From assembly GCF_900176885.1 (NCBI RefSeq), contig NZ_LT839648.1, forward strand, positions 2,642,840 through 2,675,590: a stretch of 32,751 bases of DNA. The letters run 5' to 3'. How positions within the stretch are numbered: position 1 is the first letter of the stretch; each line of letters starts with the position of its first letter. A program made the translations under genes and the position numbers. Origin of the DNA: Oceanobacillus senegalensis. Lineage in GTDB: Bacteria; Bacillota; Bacilli; Bacillales; Amphibacillaceae. The notes below the pieces were generated by a model. The model saw only the letters and a program-made list of their open reading frames with translations. It did no database searches and was not told the DNA's origin. This document shows, piece after piece, positions 16,819-23,859 of the stretch.

Positions 16819-16848
16819 TTGACAACACGTTTATTCGTGATGTAAAAT
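16819..16848 (+). promoter_or_regulatory. Promoter of the broken metallo-hydrolase gene
   Basis: TTGACA (16819-16824), 18-base spacer, TAAAAT (16843-16848). It points at the ATG at 16950, which still has AAAGGAG at 16934-16940. The surrounding 16621-16949 is otherwise AT-rich and holds no gene. Confidence 0.55.
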
Positions 16849-16949
16849 TAAAGATTATTTATATATAGATGATGAACGATACTTGTTTTTTTATCCCTAT
16901 AATAAGTTATAAATAAATGATCCAAACATCCCCAAAGGAGTACAAATTC

Positions 16950-17170
16950 ATGCAAACTTTACAAAAGCATTCCAATCAACTCTTCTATCTTCCACCACAT
17001 CAAAAGACAGGTCGTCCGATATTGGCTGCTGTTATTGGAGACAATCAAACTAGATGGTGGGAATTCTTCTGATTATGCTTGAGATGTCTTCCCATTTCAA
17101 GCGTGACTTGACGGAAGGCGATTTAGAAATGATCAAATAAGTTGTAAATGGGTATGTAAAATTAGGTTGA
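16950..17170 (+). pseudogene. Remnant of an MBL-fold metallo-hydrolase
   Basis: The first 40 codons are intact (16950-17072) and read LPPHQKTGRPILAAVIGDNQ. This is the typical start of a group of MBL-fold proteins (Leu-Pro ... Arg-Pro-x-Leu ... Gly-Asp). A small deletion near 17050 then shifts the frame; the next frame shows DGGNSSDYA, the expected continuation, and ends in a stop. Another open piece (SSHFKRDLTEGDLEMIK) ends at about 17140. No HxHxDH motif remains, so most of the gene has been deleted. The promoter, ribosome site and a terminator-like hairpin survive around it. Confidence 0.65.
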
Positions 17171-17207
17171 TAGCTATCAATCTAATTCATTACAGAGGAA
17201 AAAACTT

Positions 17208-17250
17208 GGTTCCCCCTTCTCAAAGACTCTAGAGAAGTAGGGACCTTTTT
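17208..17250 (+). terminator. Terminator-like hairpin after the metallo-hydrolase remnant
   Basis: GGTTCCCCCTTCTC (17208-17221) pairs imperfectly with GAGAAGTAGGGACC (17232-17245), followed by TTTTT. From here to 17376 no gene is supported. A 22-codon minus-strand frame at 17302-17370 looks like the tail of a lost gene but is not recognisable. Confidence 0.6.
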
Positions 17251-17376
17251 CATGGTTTGGAAAAGATAGCTCTGATTGGTTTCAACTACTTTGGATCCAC
17301 TTTAGGTTTTCTTTTTAGGTTCAAATGTAAGCTTAATATCCGCTGTTTCACCAGTCGATGGGAGTATCATCTAATC

Positions 17377-18276
17377 CTAAATAATATCTAGTGGCATTTT
17401 TCTAGTAGGTTTAGGAAAGACTTTTTCAAGTTTGTTCAAATCATCATTGGTTAGTTCTATTGCAGCAGCTTCAGCATTTGCTAGTATATGTTCTTCTTGG
17501 ACTGCCTTTGGAATAGCTAGACAATTATTTGAACGGATTGTCCATGATAATGCAATTTGTAAAGGTTGTACGTTATGTTTTTCGGCAATTTCCTGAATTA
17601 CTGGATTGGTTAACAGTTGTCTTCGTAAAGAACCTCCTTGGGCCAGGGGACTATACGCCATAATCGGCATATTTTTTTCTTCAAGCCATGGTACGAGATT
17701 ATAATCAATTCCTCTTGAACCTAAGTGATATAAAACTTGATTTATCATGCAATTATTACCATTTTTCGTATCCCATAACTCATTCATATCTTCCGTATCA
17801 AAATTGGAGACGCCCCACCTTTTTATTTTTCCGTCCTTCTTAAGTATTTCCATTCCTTCTATCGTTTCTTCTAAAGAAACACTCCCCCTCCAGTGCAATA
17901 AATATAAATCAAGATAATCTGTCCCAAGTCGTTTTAAACTCTTTTCACATGCTTTTACAATTCTATCTAATCCAGCGTTATGAGGATATACCTTCGAAAC
18001 TAGAAAAACATTCTCTCTACGTCCTTTGACAGCTTCACCAACAATACGTTCAGAACCACCATCGGCATACATTTCTGCTGTATCAATAACCTTCATGCCT
18101 AACTCCATCCCGAGCTGTAAAGCTTTTACTTCCTTTTCTTTCATCTTAGGGTCTTCCCCCATATGCCAAGTGCCTTGTCCTATACTTGGCAAAGAAGTTC
18201 CATCTGGCAAAGTAACTACACGCTTTTCAATGCCATATTTAATTTCTCTTCGTTTCTTTCCATCAATTAAATTCAC
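17377..18276 (-). CDS. Aldo/keto reductase
   Basis: A 299-residue NAD(P)H-dependent reductase of the AKR superfamily with a TIM barrel. All four catalytic residues can be seen: Asp and Tyr in VIDTAEMYADGG, Lys in VFLVSKVYPHN, and His in YLDLYLLHWRG. The cofactor end has AIPKAVQEEHILANAEA. MAYSPLAQGGSLRR is typical of the YtbE/DkgA-like group. The start is a GTG at 18276 with AGAAGGG 10 bases upstream; the next Met would cut off the first strand. It stands alone, and its substrate cannot be told from sequence. Confidence 0.88.
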   Translation of the reverse strand: MNLIDGKKRREIKYGIEKRVVTLPDGTSLPSIGQGTWHMGEDPKMKEKEVKALQLGMELGMKVIDTAEMYADGGSERIVGEAVKGRRENVFLVSKVYPHNAGLDRIVKACEKSLKRLGTDYLDLYLLHWRGSVSLEETIEGMEILKKDGKIKRWGVSNFDTEDMNELWDTKNGNNCMINQVLYHLGSRGIDYNLVPWLEEKNMPIMAYSPLAQGGSLRRQLLTNPVIQEIAEKHNVQPLQIALSWTIRSNNCLAIPKAVQEEHILANAEAAAIELTNDDLNKLEKVFPKPTRKMPLDII

Positions 18277-18420
18277 TATAGATCATCCCTTCTTTTTTTA
18301 GGTTTGGATGGGTGTAAGAAATATGGTCTATATACTATCTACTTCTACCATACATCAGTGTTAATTATGATACGGAATTTTCTGATAGAGGGAAATGAAA
18401 GTTAAAATCTACATAAAAAT

Positions 18421-18465
18421 GAAAAAGGGTCAACAACTCTTCTTAAAAAGAGCATTTGTTGACCC
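18421..18465 (-). terminator. Terminator of the cstR unit
   Basis: GGGTCAACAA (18427-18436) and TTGTTGACCC (18456-18465) form a perfect 10-bp stem. On the minus strand TTTTTC follows. It begins right after the cstR stop codon. Confidence 0.85.
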
Positions 18466-18467
18466 GT

Positions 18468-18728
18468 TTACCTACTTTTTACCAATAAATTTACTGCTTC
18501 TTTTACAACATCTTTCGTATCTTGTCCGTTTTCTATGTTTTCACGAACACATTGTTCTAAATTCATGCTTACGATTAATCCAATCGTACGATCAATGGCT
18601 GTACGTGATGCTGATAATTGAGTAATGACTTCACGACAATCTTTCTTTTGTTCAATCATATTTAAAACGCCCTTGATTTGTCCTTCCACTCGTTTCAATC
18701 GATTGACAACAGACTTATCATACTCCAT
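18468..18728 (-). CDS. cstR: CstR-type persulfide-sensing repressor (CsoR family)
   Basis: An 86-residue all-helical CsoR/RcnR-family repressor. Copper-sensing CsoR uses Cys-His-Cys. Here the first Cys is Cys31 (KKDCREV), the second Cys60 (LEQCVREN), and Asn56 stands where CsoR has its His. That Cys-Asn-Cys pattern, with the same Cys31/Cys60 numbering as S. aureus CstR, points to sensing of sulfane sulfur by a di- or trisulfide bridge rather than Cu(I) binding. It overlaps the upstream degenerate rhodanese gene by 11 bases and has GGAGG before its ATG. It probably represses the three sulfur units through the TACC-N6-GGTA sites listed here. B. subtilis YrkD is the nearest known counterpart by context. 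Confidence 0.88.
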   Translation of the reverse strand: MEYDKSVVNRLKRVEGQIKGVLNMIEQKKDCREVITQLSASRTAIDRTIGLIVSMNLEQCVRENIENGQDTKDVVKEAVNLLVKSR

Positions 18729-19086
18729 CTATAATTCCTCCTTTTTCCTTGCAAGGACAATCTAGTATCTCAAAACTGCTAACATGAAACCCTCTTTTTA
18801 GAAGAAACCGTAGTCCAAGATTAAGTTCCATACGATTGGCAGCAATGACATGTAGTGGATGATTGGGAATTTCTTTATAATTTCTTCTCAGATAAGCATA
18901 AGGTATTTGTATGTTAACATTTGCTGAGATATCTTTTTCATTGTAATCTCTAATATCTAATTCAATGATATCCGTATCCTTATCTAGTCTATCCTTACAA
19001 GGAATACCTTTAACTGGATAGTACCTTTTATATAACTCAAAACAAAGTAAAACAAAAGCTAATATACTTAGCATATATACTATCAT
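18718..19086 (-). CDS. Membrane-anchored degenerate rhodanese, co-transcribed with cstR
   Basis: This 122-residue protein has one N-terminal membrane helix (about residues 1-20) and then a rhodanese-like fold. It resembles the neighbouring membrane rhodanese: YYPVKGIPCKD against FMPVKGISNIS, IIELDIRDYNEK against QFIDVRTPGEYK, LHVIAANRMELN against VVVICQSGMRSA. Ala82 stands where the catalytic Cys should be and the Arg-Ser of the active loop is lost, so it cannot be a normal sulfurtransferase. It has other Cys residues: Cys30 and a Cys-Pro-Cys at 110-112. The frame opens at a GTG at 19095, but AGGTG fits the ATG at 19086. It overlaps cstR, suggesting a partner or accessory role in persulfide sensing. 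Function unknown. Confidence 0.7.
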   Translation of the reverse strand: MIVYMLSILAFVLLCFELYKRYYPVKGIPCKDRLDKDTDIIELDIRDYNEKDISANVNIQIPYAYLRRNYKEIPNHPLHVIAANRMELNLGLRFLLKRGFHVSSFEILDCPCKEKGGIIDGV

Positions 19087-19119
19087 GTTTATCACCTATT
19101 TATGAAGTTTATAAATCCA

Positions 19120-19148
19120 ATCTTATACCCAGCAAGGTATTATGTCAA
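19120..19148 (-). promoter_or_regulatory. Promoter and CstR operator of the degenerate rhodanese-cstR unit
   Basis: On the minus strand TTGACA (19143-19148), 17-base spacer, TAAGAT (19120-19125). The spacer contains TACC-ttgctg-GGTA (19126-19139) abutting the -10. This is the same geometry as the yrkF promoter at 23658-23686 and indicates autoregulation. Confidence 0.8.
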
Positions 19149-19212
19149 CACTCCTTTGAACTAAGCTTACTAAATTATTGACAGGTCCACTCGATTTTAC
19201 CGCTTTTATCTC

Positions 19213-19572
19213 CTAAATCCAAGCATTCATACCGCCTTTTACATTGGATATTTTTTTAAATCCATGTTTTTTAAGGATTTTTGCTGCCTTAGCACTTCTC
19301 ATACCACTTTGACAAATCACAACTACTTCTTCTTTCTTATCTAGTTTATCTAACTTACTAGCCAAATTAGAAAGTGGAATATTTTTAAAGGGTTTGCAGT
19401 GGTTTGCCTTATATTCACCAGGAGTACGAACATCAATGAATTGCACGCTGTTTTCCTTGAATTTGTTTTTAGCTTCTTGAACACTTATATTTGAAATACC
19501 TTTAACTGGCATAAAATGATTAACGAGAACACCGATAATTAAAATGAGTATAATCCACTCGATTACTCCCAT
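19213..19572 (-). CDS. Membrane-anchored rhodanese
   Basis: A 119-residue sulfurtransferase with one N-terminal membrane helix (residues 4-20, IEWIILILIIGVLVNHF) and a single rhodanese domain facing the cytoplasm or outside. It contains IDVRTPGEYKANH and the active loop VVVICQSGMRSAKAA with catalytic Cys87. The C-terminus has the family's NVKGGMNAWI. The frame runs upstream to 19638 through the previous gene, but AAGGAG precedes the ATG at 19572, four bases after the upstream rhodanese stop. The two rhodaneses form one operon. It may move sulfane sulfur near the membrane. Confidence 0.88.
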   Translation of the reverse strand: MGVIEWIILILIIGVLVNHFMPVKGISNISVQEAKNKFKENSVQFIDVRTPGEYKANHCKPFKNIPLSNLASKLDKLDKKEEVVVICQSGMRSAKAAKILKKHGFKKISNVKGGMNAWI

Positions 19573-19576
19573 ATTA

Positions 19577-19873
19577 TTACTCCTTTTCTCCTTCCCAGTC
19601 AAGCATGCCGCCTGCCATGTTTGTAACATTGTAACCATTCTGGATTAGGAACTGACATGCGTTACCACTTCTTCCACCTGAACGACATACCATATAGTAA
19701 TGTTCACTTTTATCTAATTCTTCTAAACGATCTGGAATCTGACCAAGTGGGATATGTTTAGCACCTGGGATTTTTCCAGTAGCCACTTCCTCATCTTCCC
19801 TAACATCAATAATATGAAGTTCCTCACCTGAAACTAATTTATGTTCTAATTCTTTTGCAGTAATTTCTTTCAT
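19577..19873 (-). CDS. Rhodanese domain protein (cytoplasmic)
   Basis: A single-domain sulfurtransferase of 98 residues: IIDVREDEEVATGKIPGAKH, then the active loop YYMVCRSGGRSGNA with catalytic Cys63, ending NMAGGMLDWEGEKE. The Cys-Arg-Ser-Gly-Gly-Arg-Ser loop is that of active persulfide-carrying rhodaneses. Frames open as early as 19906, but GGAGG is spaced 8 bases from the ATG at 19873 and too close to the one before it. A near-match to the CstR operator stands about 25-40 bases upstream. First gene of a two-gene rhodanese unit. Confidence 0.88.
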   Translation of the reverse strand: MKEITAKELEHKLVSGEELHIIDVREDEEVATGKIPGAKHIPLGQIPDRLEELDKSEHYYMVCRSGGRSGNACQFLIQNGYNVTNMAGGMLDWEGEKE

Positions 19874-19898
19874 CACCATTACCTCCATTTCATTTGTA

Positions 19899-19912
19899 TA
19901 CTCCATAAGGTA
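19899..19912. promoter_or_regulatory. CstR operator-like site before the rhodanese pair
   Basis: Plus strand TACT-ccataa-GGTA is one mismatch from TACC-N6-GGTA. On the minus strand TATACA overlaps its downstream edge and could be a -10, but no good -35 is visible. The rest of the gap to 20025 shows nothing. Confidence 0.6.
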
Positions 19913-20025
19913 TTTAACCGTTTAAAAATAAAAGAAAAGCTTATCAACTCTTCTATTATTAATCATATCCCCATCACGTATATCCTTGTATTTTACGTAT
20001 TAATAATGTTAAAAGTAGTCCTCTA

Positions 20026-20805
20026 TTACAATAAAATATCAAACCAAATCTTCACTGCTGTACCTGCTATCATAAGAGCTAGAATAATTTGCAAAATTCT
20101 TGTATTCATCTTCTTACCAGCTTTCGCTCCAAGTGGTGCTGCTAATAAGCTTGCTATAATCATAATTATTGCCGGCAAATATTCAACCTGACCAGTTACG
20201 AGTTTACCAATACTCCCCCCAATAGATGATATAAAGGTTACTGCCAAGCTAGTTGCAATTGTCATACGTGTTGGTATATGAAGGACTGTTAACATGATAG
20301 GTACCAATAAGAATCCTCCCGCCGCACCAACTATTCCAGATCCTACACCAACAATTAGAGCTAAGATCACTGCCAACGTCTTATTAAATGTCACTTCATT
20401 TAATGGCATATCATCTACTTGCTTTTTTGGAACAAACATCATCACCGCTGCAATAATGGCAAGAATTCCATACACAACATTAACCGCTTGTTCAGATAGG
20501 AAACTAGAACCATAACTACCAATTAAACTACCAATGAGGATAGCTCCACCCATATAGATAATTAATTCTTTGTTTAAATAGCCACCTTTGCGGTAAGCCC
20601 ATACCCCGGCAATGGAGGCAAACAGTACTTGTACTGCACTTATTCCTGAAACTTCATGAGCTGTAAATGCTGCTAAGCCAAATAAAGGAGGAATATATAA
20701 TAGCATCGGGTATTTAATGATGGAACCACCAACACCTAACATACCGGATAAGAATGAACCGATAAACCCAACTGCAAATATGACTATGATAAATGTTAAA
20801 TCCAT
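20026..20805 (-). CDS. yrkJ: TauE/SafE-family sulfur-compound permease
   Basis: A 259-residue membrane protein with about 7-8 hydrophobic segments and the two TauE/SafE repeats: GSFLSGMLGVGGSIIKYPML near residue 15 and GSGIVGAAGGFLLVPIM near 155, each with the Gly-rich signature. Members move sulfite, sulfonates or sulfane sulfur compounds. Its place at the end of the yrkF-E-H-I-J cluster matches B. subtilis yrkJ and the tauE gene of staphylococcal cst loci, so export of sulfite or thiosulfate made by the persulfide dioxygenase is plausible. A MITE-like repeat separates it from yrkI. Confidence 0.88.
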   Translation of the reverse strand: MDLTFIIVIFAVGFIGSFLSGMLGVGGSIIKYPMLLYIPPLFGLAAFTAHEVSGISAVQVLFASIAGVWAYRKGGYLNKELIIYMGGAILIGSLIGSYGSSFLSEQAVNVVYGILAIIAAVMMFVPKKQVDDMPLNEVTFNKTLAVILALIVGVGSGIVGAAGGFLLVPIMLTVLHIPTRMTIATSLAVTFISSIGGSIGKLVTGQVEYLPAIIMIIASLLAAPLGAKAGKKMNTRILQIILALMIAGTAVKIWFDILL

Positions 20806-20832
20806 CCATAAACCTTCTTTCTACTTAGAAAA

Positions 20833-20965
20833 GAGACTGGGACAAAAGTGTTTTCCTATCACAAAATCCGAACATGATTGGCGTGAAAAACCGCTCTGGA
20901 AATATACTTCGCTAAGTAGTGCATTGTTCGTCTGTTGAGTTAAACACTTTCGTTATGTCCCAGCC
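20833..20965. repeat. MITE-like element with inverted ends between yrkI and yrkJ
   Basis: The ends are near-mirror copies. On the plus strand the left end reads GACTGGGACAAAAGTGTTTT (from 20835). The right end, read from the other strand, gives GGCTGGGACATAACGAAAG then TGTTTA. About 85 bases lie between and no ORF is present. Short intergenic units with GCTGGGACA ends recur in many Bacillaceae genomes, from memory. It could fold as one RNA hairpin in the operon transcript and lower expression of yrkJ. Confidence 0.65.
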
Positions 20966-20980
20966 GCTATTTGGTTTTCA

Positions 20981-21208
20981 TTATGCCTTCTCAATATAGA
21001 AGTATAGTACGTCCTCTACTGTTTTTTGTTCTAATACGTTGTGTCCAGCAGACTTCACCCATGCTGGAATATCATTTAAAGCACCTTTATCTGTTACAAC
21101 TACTTCTAATACTTCCCCTGGGTTAATTTCATCCATTGCTTTCTTGGTTTTTACAATTGGCATTGGACATGCTAAACCTTTGGCATCTAATGTTTTGGAA
21201 ATATTCAT
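20981..21208 (-). CDS. yrkI: TusA-family sulfur carrier protein
   Basis: A 75-residue sulfur carrier of the TusA/SirA fold. The persulfide-bearing Cys14 lies in KGLACPMPIVKTKKAM, the exact Cys-Pro-x-Pro family motif. GEVLEVVVTDKGALNDIPAW follows. AAGGAG stands before the ATG. It would shuttle sulfane sulfur between the rhodaneses, the DsrE-like protein and the dioxygenase. The TusA half of YrkF upstream is nearly the same around the motif, suggesting duplication. Confidence 0.93.
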   Translation of the reverse strand: MNISKTLDAKGLACPMPIVKTKKAMDEINPGEVLEVVVTDKGALNDIPAWVKSAGHNVLEQKTVEDVLYFYIEKA

Positions 21209-21342
21209 GTGTTAAACGCTCCTTTTTATATTTGGCTGTTTTCGTGTATTTTATTGTTTTGTCGCAGTAGAAGGGTGATGTGCAATAACAACAATCGTTC
21301 AGAAAACACCTTTTTTTTATAGTTTCAAATGTGCTGGGAATT

Positions 21343-22470
21343 TTATCGAACCGCACAACGATTCGGGCCGATTTCCATTTCGGTTTGTTCGTCATTATCT
21401 GGTGTTACTTTCCCCATGTTTACTTGACGAATCTTTTCATATGCATTCGGTTGTGGTGGTAAGTTATCGGTAACCGTACGACGGAATTCTGCTTCGTCTT
21501 CGATGTTTAGACCATGGTTTTCCTTAAATAAATCACCTAGACGTCTTGCTACAGTACCATCTTCATTTAACTCATCGATGATCATGAAGTGTGCAGGTAG
21601 AACAACCAAATCCTCAGCAAGTTTAAGATAGCGAGAATATAACGTTTCGCGTAGGTCTCCTACCCAGTCTTCTGCAAGTCCTGCTAAGTCAGGACGCCCA
21701 ATGGAGTCAATGAATAGAATATCACCTGTTAATAGGAATTGGTTGTCAATAACAAATGATGTTGAACCAATCGTATGACCTGGTGAGTATAGTGCATTTA
21801 CATCAATTTGAGATGCACCAATTTTCACGTTTAAACCATCAGTAAGAGCTGTGTAATCAAACACTACTTCTGTTGCATCTTTTGGTGGTATATAGTATGT
21901 TGCGCCGGTTGCAGCTGCGATATTGCGACCACCTGATATATGATCTGCATGTAGGTGGGTATCAAATACGTGCTTAATTTCTACACCTTTTTCTTTTGCA
22001 AAGCTTGTGAATACATCCGTGAAACGGACTGCATCAATAACTGCAGCTTCACCTTCAGAAATTACCATATAAGATAGGCAACCTTTACCTAGACGAACAA
22101 ATTGGTATAGCTCTCCACCATTTTCTAAATCAGCTACTTTTACTGGTTCTAAATAGCTACTCCAAGATTTCATTCCACCTTCAAGGAATGCTACTTCACG
22201 ACCAGCTTCCGATAACATTTCCGCTACCATAACGGAAGATCCCTCTTTCGCACACACGACTAATACTTCTTTATCCGTAGGTAGCTTCGGTAGAACTTCT
22301 TCCACACCATCTAATAATTCGAAGTAAGGAATATTTAGATACTCAAATTTGTGCCCTTCAATTTTCCAGTCTTCAAATGCATCTCGATTACGTACGTCTA
22401 AAATAAATAATTCTTCATTATTTATCACTTTTCTTGCAACGTTTGCTGCTTTCCATTTGTTCACAGCCAT
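21343..22470 (-). CDS. yrkH: Rhodanese-MBL fusion, probable persulfide dioxygenase
   Basis: A two-domain protein of 375 residues. The N-terminal rhodanese domain (about 5-108) has [13 protein letters not shown] and an active-loop Cys73 (VVCAKEGSS). The C-terminal metallo-beta-lactamase domain (about 120-345) has the full metal set: THLHADH (His172, His174, Asp176, His177), His232 in YSPGHTIGS, Asp250 in LLTGDILF and His294 in LPAHF. This arrangement is that of ETHE1/CstB-type iron persulfide dioxygenases, which oxidise persulfides to sulfite or, with an attached rhodanese, thiosulfate. Domain order is reversed relative to S. aureus CstB but matches B. subtilis YrkH. A CstR operator overlaps the ribosome site just upstream of the ATG. 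Confidence 0.9.
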   Translation of the reverse strand: MAVNKWKAANVARKVINNEELFILDVRNRDAFEDWKIEGHKFEYLNIPYFELLDGVEEVLPKLPTDKEVLVVCAKEGSSVMVAEMLSEAGREVAFLEGGMKSWSSYLEPVKVADLENGGELYQFVRLGKGCLSYMVISEGEAAVIDAVRFTDVFTSFAKEKGVEIKHVFDTHLHADHISGGRNIAAATGATYYIPPKDATEVVFDYTALTDGLNVKIGASQIDVNALYSPGHTIGSTSFVIDNQFLLTGDILFIDSIGRPDLAGLAEDWVGDLRETLYSRYLKLAEDLVVLPAHFMIIDELNEDGTVARRLGDLFKENHGLNIEDEAEFRRTVTDNLPPQPNAYEKIRQVNMGKVTPDNDEQTEMEIGPNRCAVR

Positions 22471-22475
22471 TCTAT

Positions 22476-22489
22476 TACCCCCATAGGTA
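22476..22489. promoter_or_regulatory. CstR operator overlapping the yrkH ribosome site
   Basis: Plus strand TACC-cccata-GGTA. Its edge is 6 bases from the yrkH ATG, and on the coding strand its GGGGG serves as the Shine-Dalgarno. A repressor here would block an internal promoter or act as a roadblock. Confidence 0.65.
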
Positions 22490-22508
22490 TATTTAAGTTA
22501 ATTTTTTT

Positions 22509-22530
22509 GCAGTGGAGAAATATCCACTGC
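22509..22530. other. Stem-loop between yrkE and yrkH
   Basis: GCAGTGGA (22509-22516) and TCCACTGC (22523-22530) pair perfectly over a 6-base loop. In the operon direction it is followed by A residues, not T, so it is more likely a processing or stability hairpin than a terminator. Confidence 0.5.
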
Positions 22531-22548
22531 ATATAGTTTTCAATCAAA

Positions 22549-22944
22549 TTAGAAAGTTAAAGTTGGTGCTGCATCTTTTGCATATTCAAGGAATGTTACT
22601 GCTCCACCAACTTCGATTCCATCTACGAAATCTTCTTTTGTAAGACCCATAACATCCATTGTCATTTGACAAGCAATAAATTTAACACCAAGTTCTTGAG
22701 CCATTTCAACTAATTGTGGAATGGAAGGAACGTTTGCTTTTTCAAACCCTTCAGCAAAATGTTCCTTTCCTTCTGGCATTTGTAAAGCATGCATACCTTG
22801 CTTGTGGATAAGGTTCAGGCCTTCAAATGTGAAGAAAATTTGTACTTCTTTGTTTGAAGCTGCTGCTGCTGTTGCGATATTGAATACCTTATAAGCATCG
22901 AACATTCCACCATTTGCCGCGATAATTGCTACCTTATTTGACAT
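22549..22944 (-). CDS. yrkE: DsrE-family protein
   Basis: A 131-residue DsrE/DsrF-like (DrsE_2 type) protein. It starts MSNKVAIIAANGGMFDAYKV and has one conserved Cys, Cys92, in KFIACQMTMDVMGL, the residue that carries sulfur in this family. It ends in VGGAVTFLEYAKD. It likely receives sulfane sulfur from TusA or rhodanese partners. AGGAGG precedes the ATG, 12 bases after yrkF. It corresponds by order to B. subtilis yrkE. Confidence 0.88.
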   Translation of the reverse strand: MSNKVAIIAANGGMFDAYKVFNIATAAAASNKEVQIFFTFEGLNLIHKQGMHALQMPEGKEHFAEGFEKANVPSIPQLVEMAQELGVKFIACQMTMDVMGLTKEDFVDGIEVGGAVTFLEYAKDAAPTLTF

Positions 22945-22956
22945 AATAAATTCCTC

Positions 22957-23508
22957 CTAGATATCTTTTTTTGTTTCTCCGTTCCACTCATTCATACCTG
23001 GTAGTACGTTATACACTTTTGAAAAACCATTGTTAGCTAATAGCTGCGCTGCCAAGTCAGAACGTTTCCCTGTACGGCAAATCACATAAATTTCCCTATC
23101 TTTATCAAGCTCTCCCATGCGAGATTCTAGTTCTCCCATTGGGATGGATTTTGCACCATCAATATGACCAAATGCATATTCTGCTGCTTCACGAACATCT
23201 AAAATTAATCCTTCACGTGAATCCACTTCAGCAAGCGAAATAGTGTTTTCGAAGTTCTTTTCCACTTCTGGCTCATTCGAACCTTTGCGAATGTAATGAT
23301 ATAAAACATCACCTTCTTCTACTGTTCCTAAATATTGGTGTCCAACAGAACTTGCCCAAGCAGTTAAATCTGCCTTTGAACCTTTGTCTGTTGCTTGAAC
23401 TTCTAATACTTGACCTTCATCCAAGTTGGTTATTGCTTTTTTTGTTTTCACAATTGGCATTGGACATGCTAAGCCTTTTGCATCTAACTGCATATTGGAT
23501 TGAATCAT
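22957..23508 (-). CDS. yrkF: TusA-rhodanese fusion sulfurtransferase
   Basis: A 183-residue fusion. The TusA domain (about 5-75) has Cys15 in KGLACPMPIVKTKKAI. A linker leads to a rhodanese domain (about 88-180) with LILDVREAAEYAFGHIDGAK and active loop YVICRTGKRSDLAA with Cys144, ending VLPGMNEWNG. It can pass sulfur between the two Cys residues, as proposed for CstA-type proteins. Start ATG after AAGGGGGG. First gene of the unit, behind a promoter with two CstR sites. Confidence 0.93.
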   Translation of the reverse strand: MIQSNMQLDAKGLACPMPIVKTKKAITNLDEGQVLEVQATDKGSKADLTAWASSVGHQYLGTVEEGDVLYHYIRKGSNEPEVEKNFENTISLAEVDSREGLILDVREAAEYAFGHIDGAKSIPMGELESRMGELDKDREIYVICRTGKRSDLAAQLLANNGFSKVYNVLPGMNEWNGETKKDI

Positions 23509-23545
23509 TCTGCGCCCCCCTTAATCCATTTCTATAAATTACTAA

Positions 23546-23559
23546 TACCGGTATGGGTA
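23546..23559. promoter_or_regulatory. Second CstR operator in the yrkF leader
   Basis: Plus strand TACC-ggtatg-GGTA, about 40 bases before the yrkF ATG and 105 bases downstream of the promoter operator. Upstream of it, GTCGTT and AACGAC (about 23580-23601) form a short leader hairpin. Confidence 0.7.
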
Positions 23560-23657
23560 TATTGTTTTATAAATAAAATAGTCGTTCAATTGAATTAACG
23601 ACTTATACCTCAAGACTTTCACTTCATTTCGTTCGCGAAAATCATCTTACATGGATT

Positions 23658-23686
23658 ATAATATACCCCTCAGGGTAAAAAGTCAA
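23658..23686 (-). promoter_or_regulatory. Promoter and CstR operator of the yrkFEHIJ unit
   Basis: On the minus strand TTGACT (23681-23686), 17-base spacer, TATTAT (23658-23663). The spacer contains TACC-ctgagg-GGTA (23664-23677), abutting the -10. The site lies between the two polymerase contacts, so binding should block transcription. Confidence 0.85.
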
Positions 23687-23770
23687 CCCTTGTTCCTCAT
23701 TTTTTATGTAGGTCCGTTTTCTTAGTATTTGATCTTACCTCATTTTTAAAATAAGAGGCAGGGATTAAAG

Positions 23771-23808
23771 AAAAACCATGACTTTAGGAGTTAAAAGTCA
23801 TGGTTTTT
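23771..23808 (-). terminator. Terminator of the MFS/spermidine-synthase fusion gene
   Basis: AAAAACCATGACTTT (23771-23785) and AAAGTCATGGTTTTT (23794-23808) make a perfect 15-bp stem with an 8-base loop. On the minus strand it ends in a run of T. It also works toward the plus strand. Confidence 0.85.
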
Positions 23809-23859
23809 AGAGTTAGGCATTTTACCAACGTGGTGAATGTCACCACTGTGTACCTCTAT

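Noticed and set aside
17302-17370. 22-codon minus-strand frame ending in TFEPKKKT
   Set aside because: It looks like the tail of an exported protein but is too short to assign and has no start signal.
18468-18728. Copper-sensing CsoR, suggested by the family and the cupredoxin in the window
   Set aside because: The His of the copper site is Asn and all linked genes handle sulfur, so CstR fits better.
22509-22530. Hairpin considered as an internal terminator of the sulfur operon
   Set aside because: The T-run lies on the wrong side for the operon direction, so it is listed only as a stem-loop.
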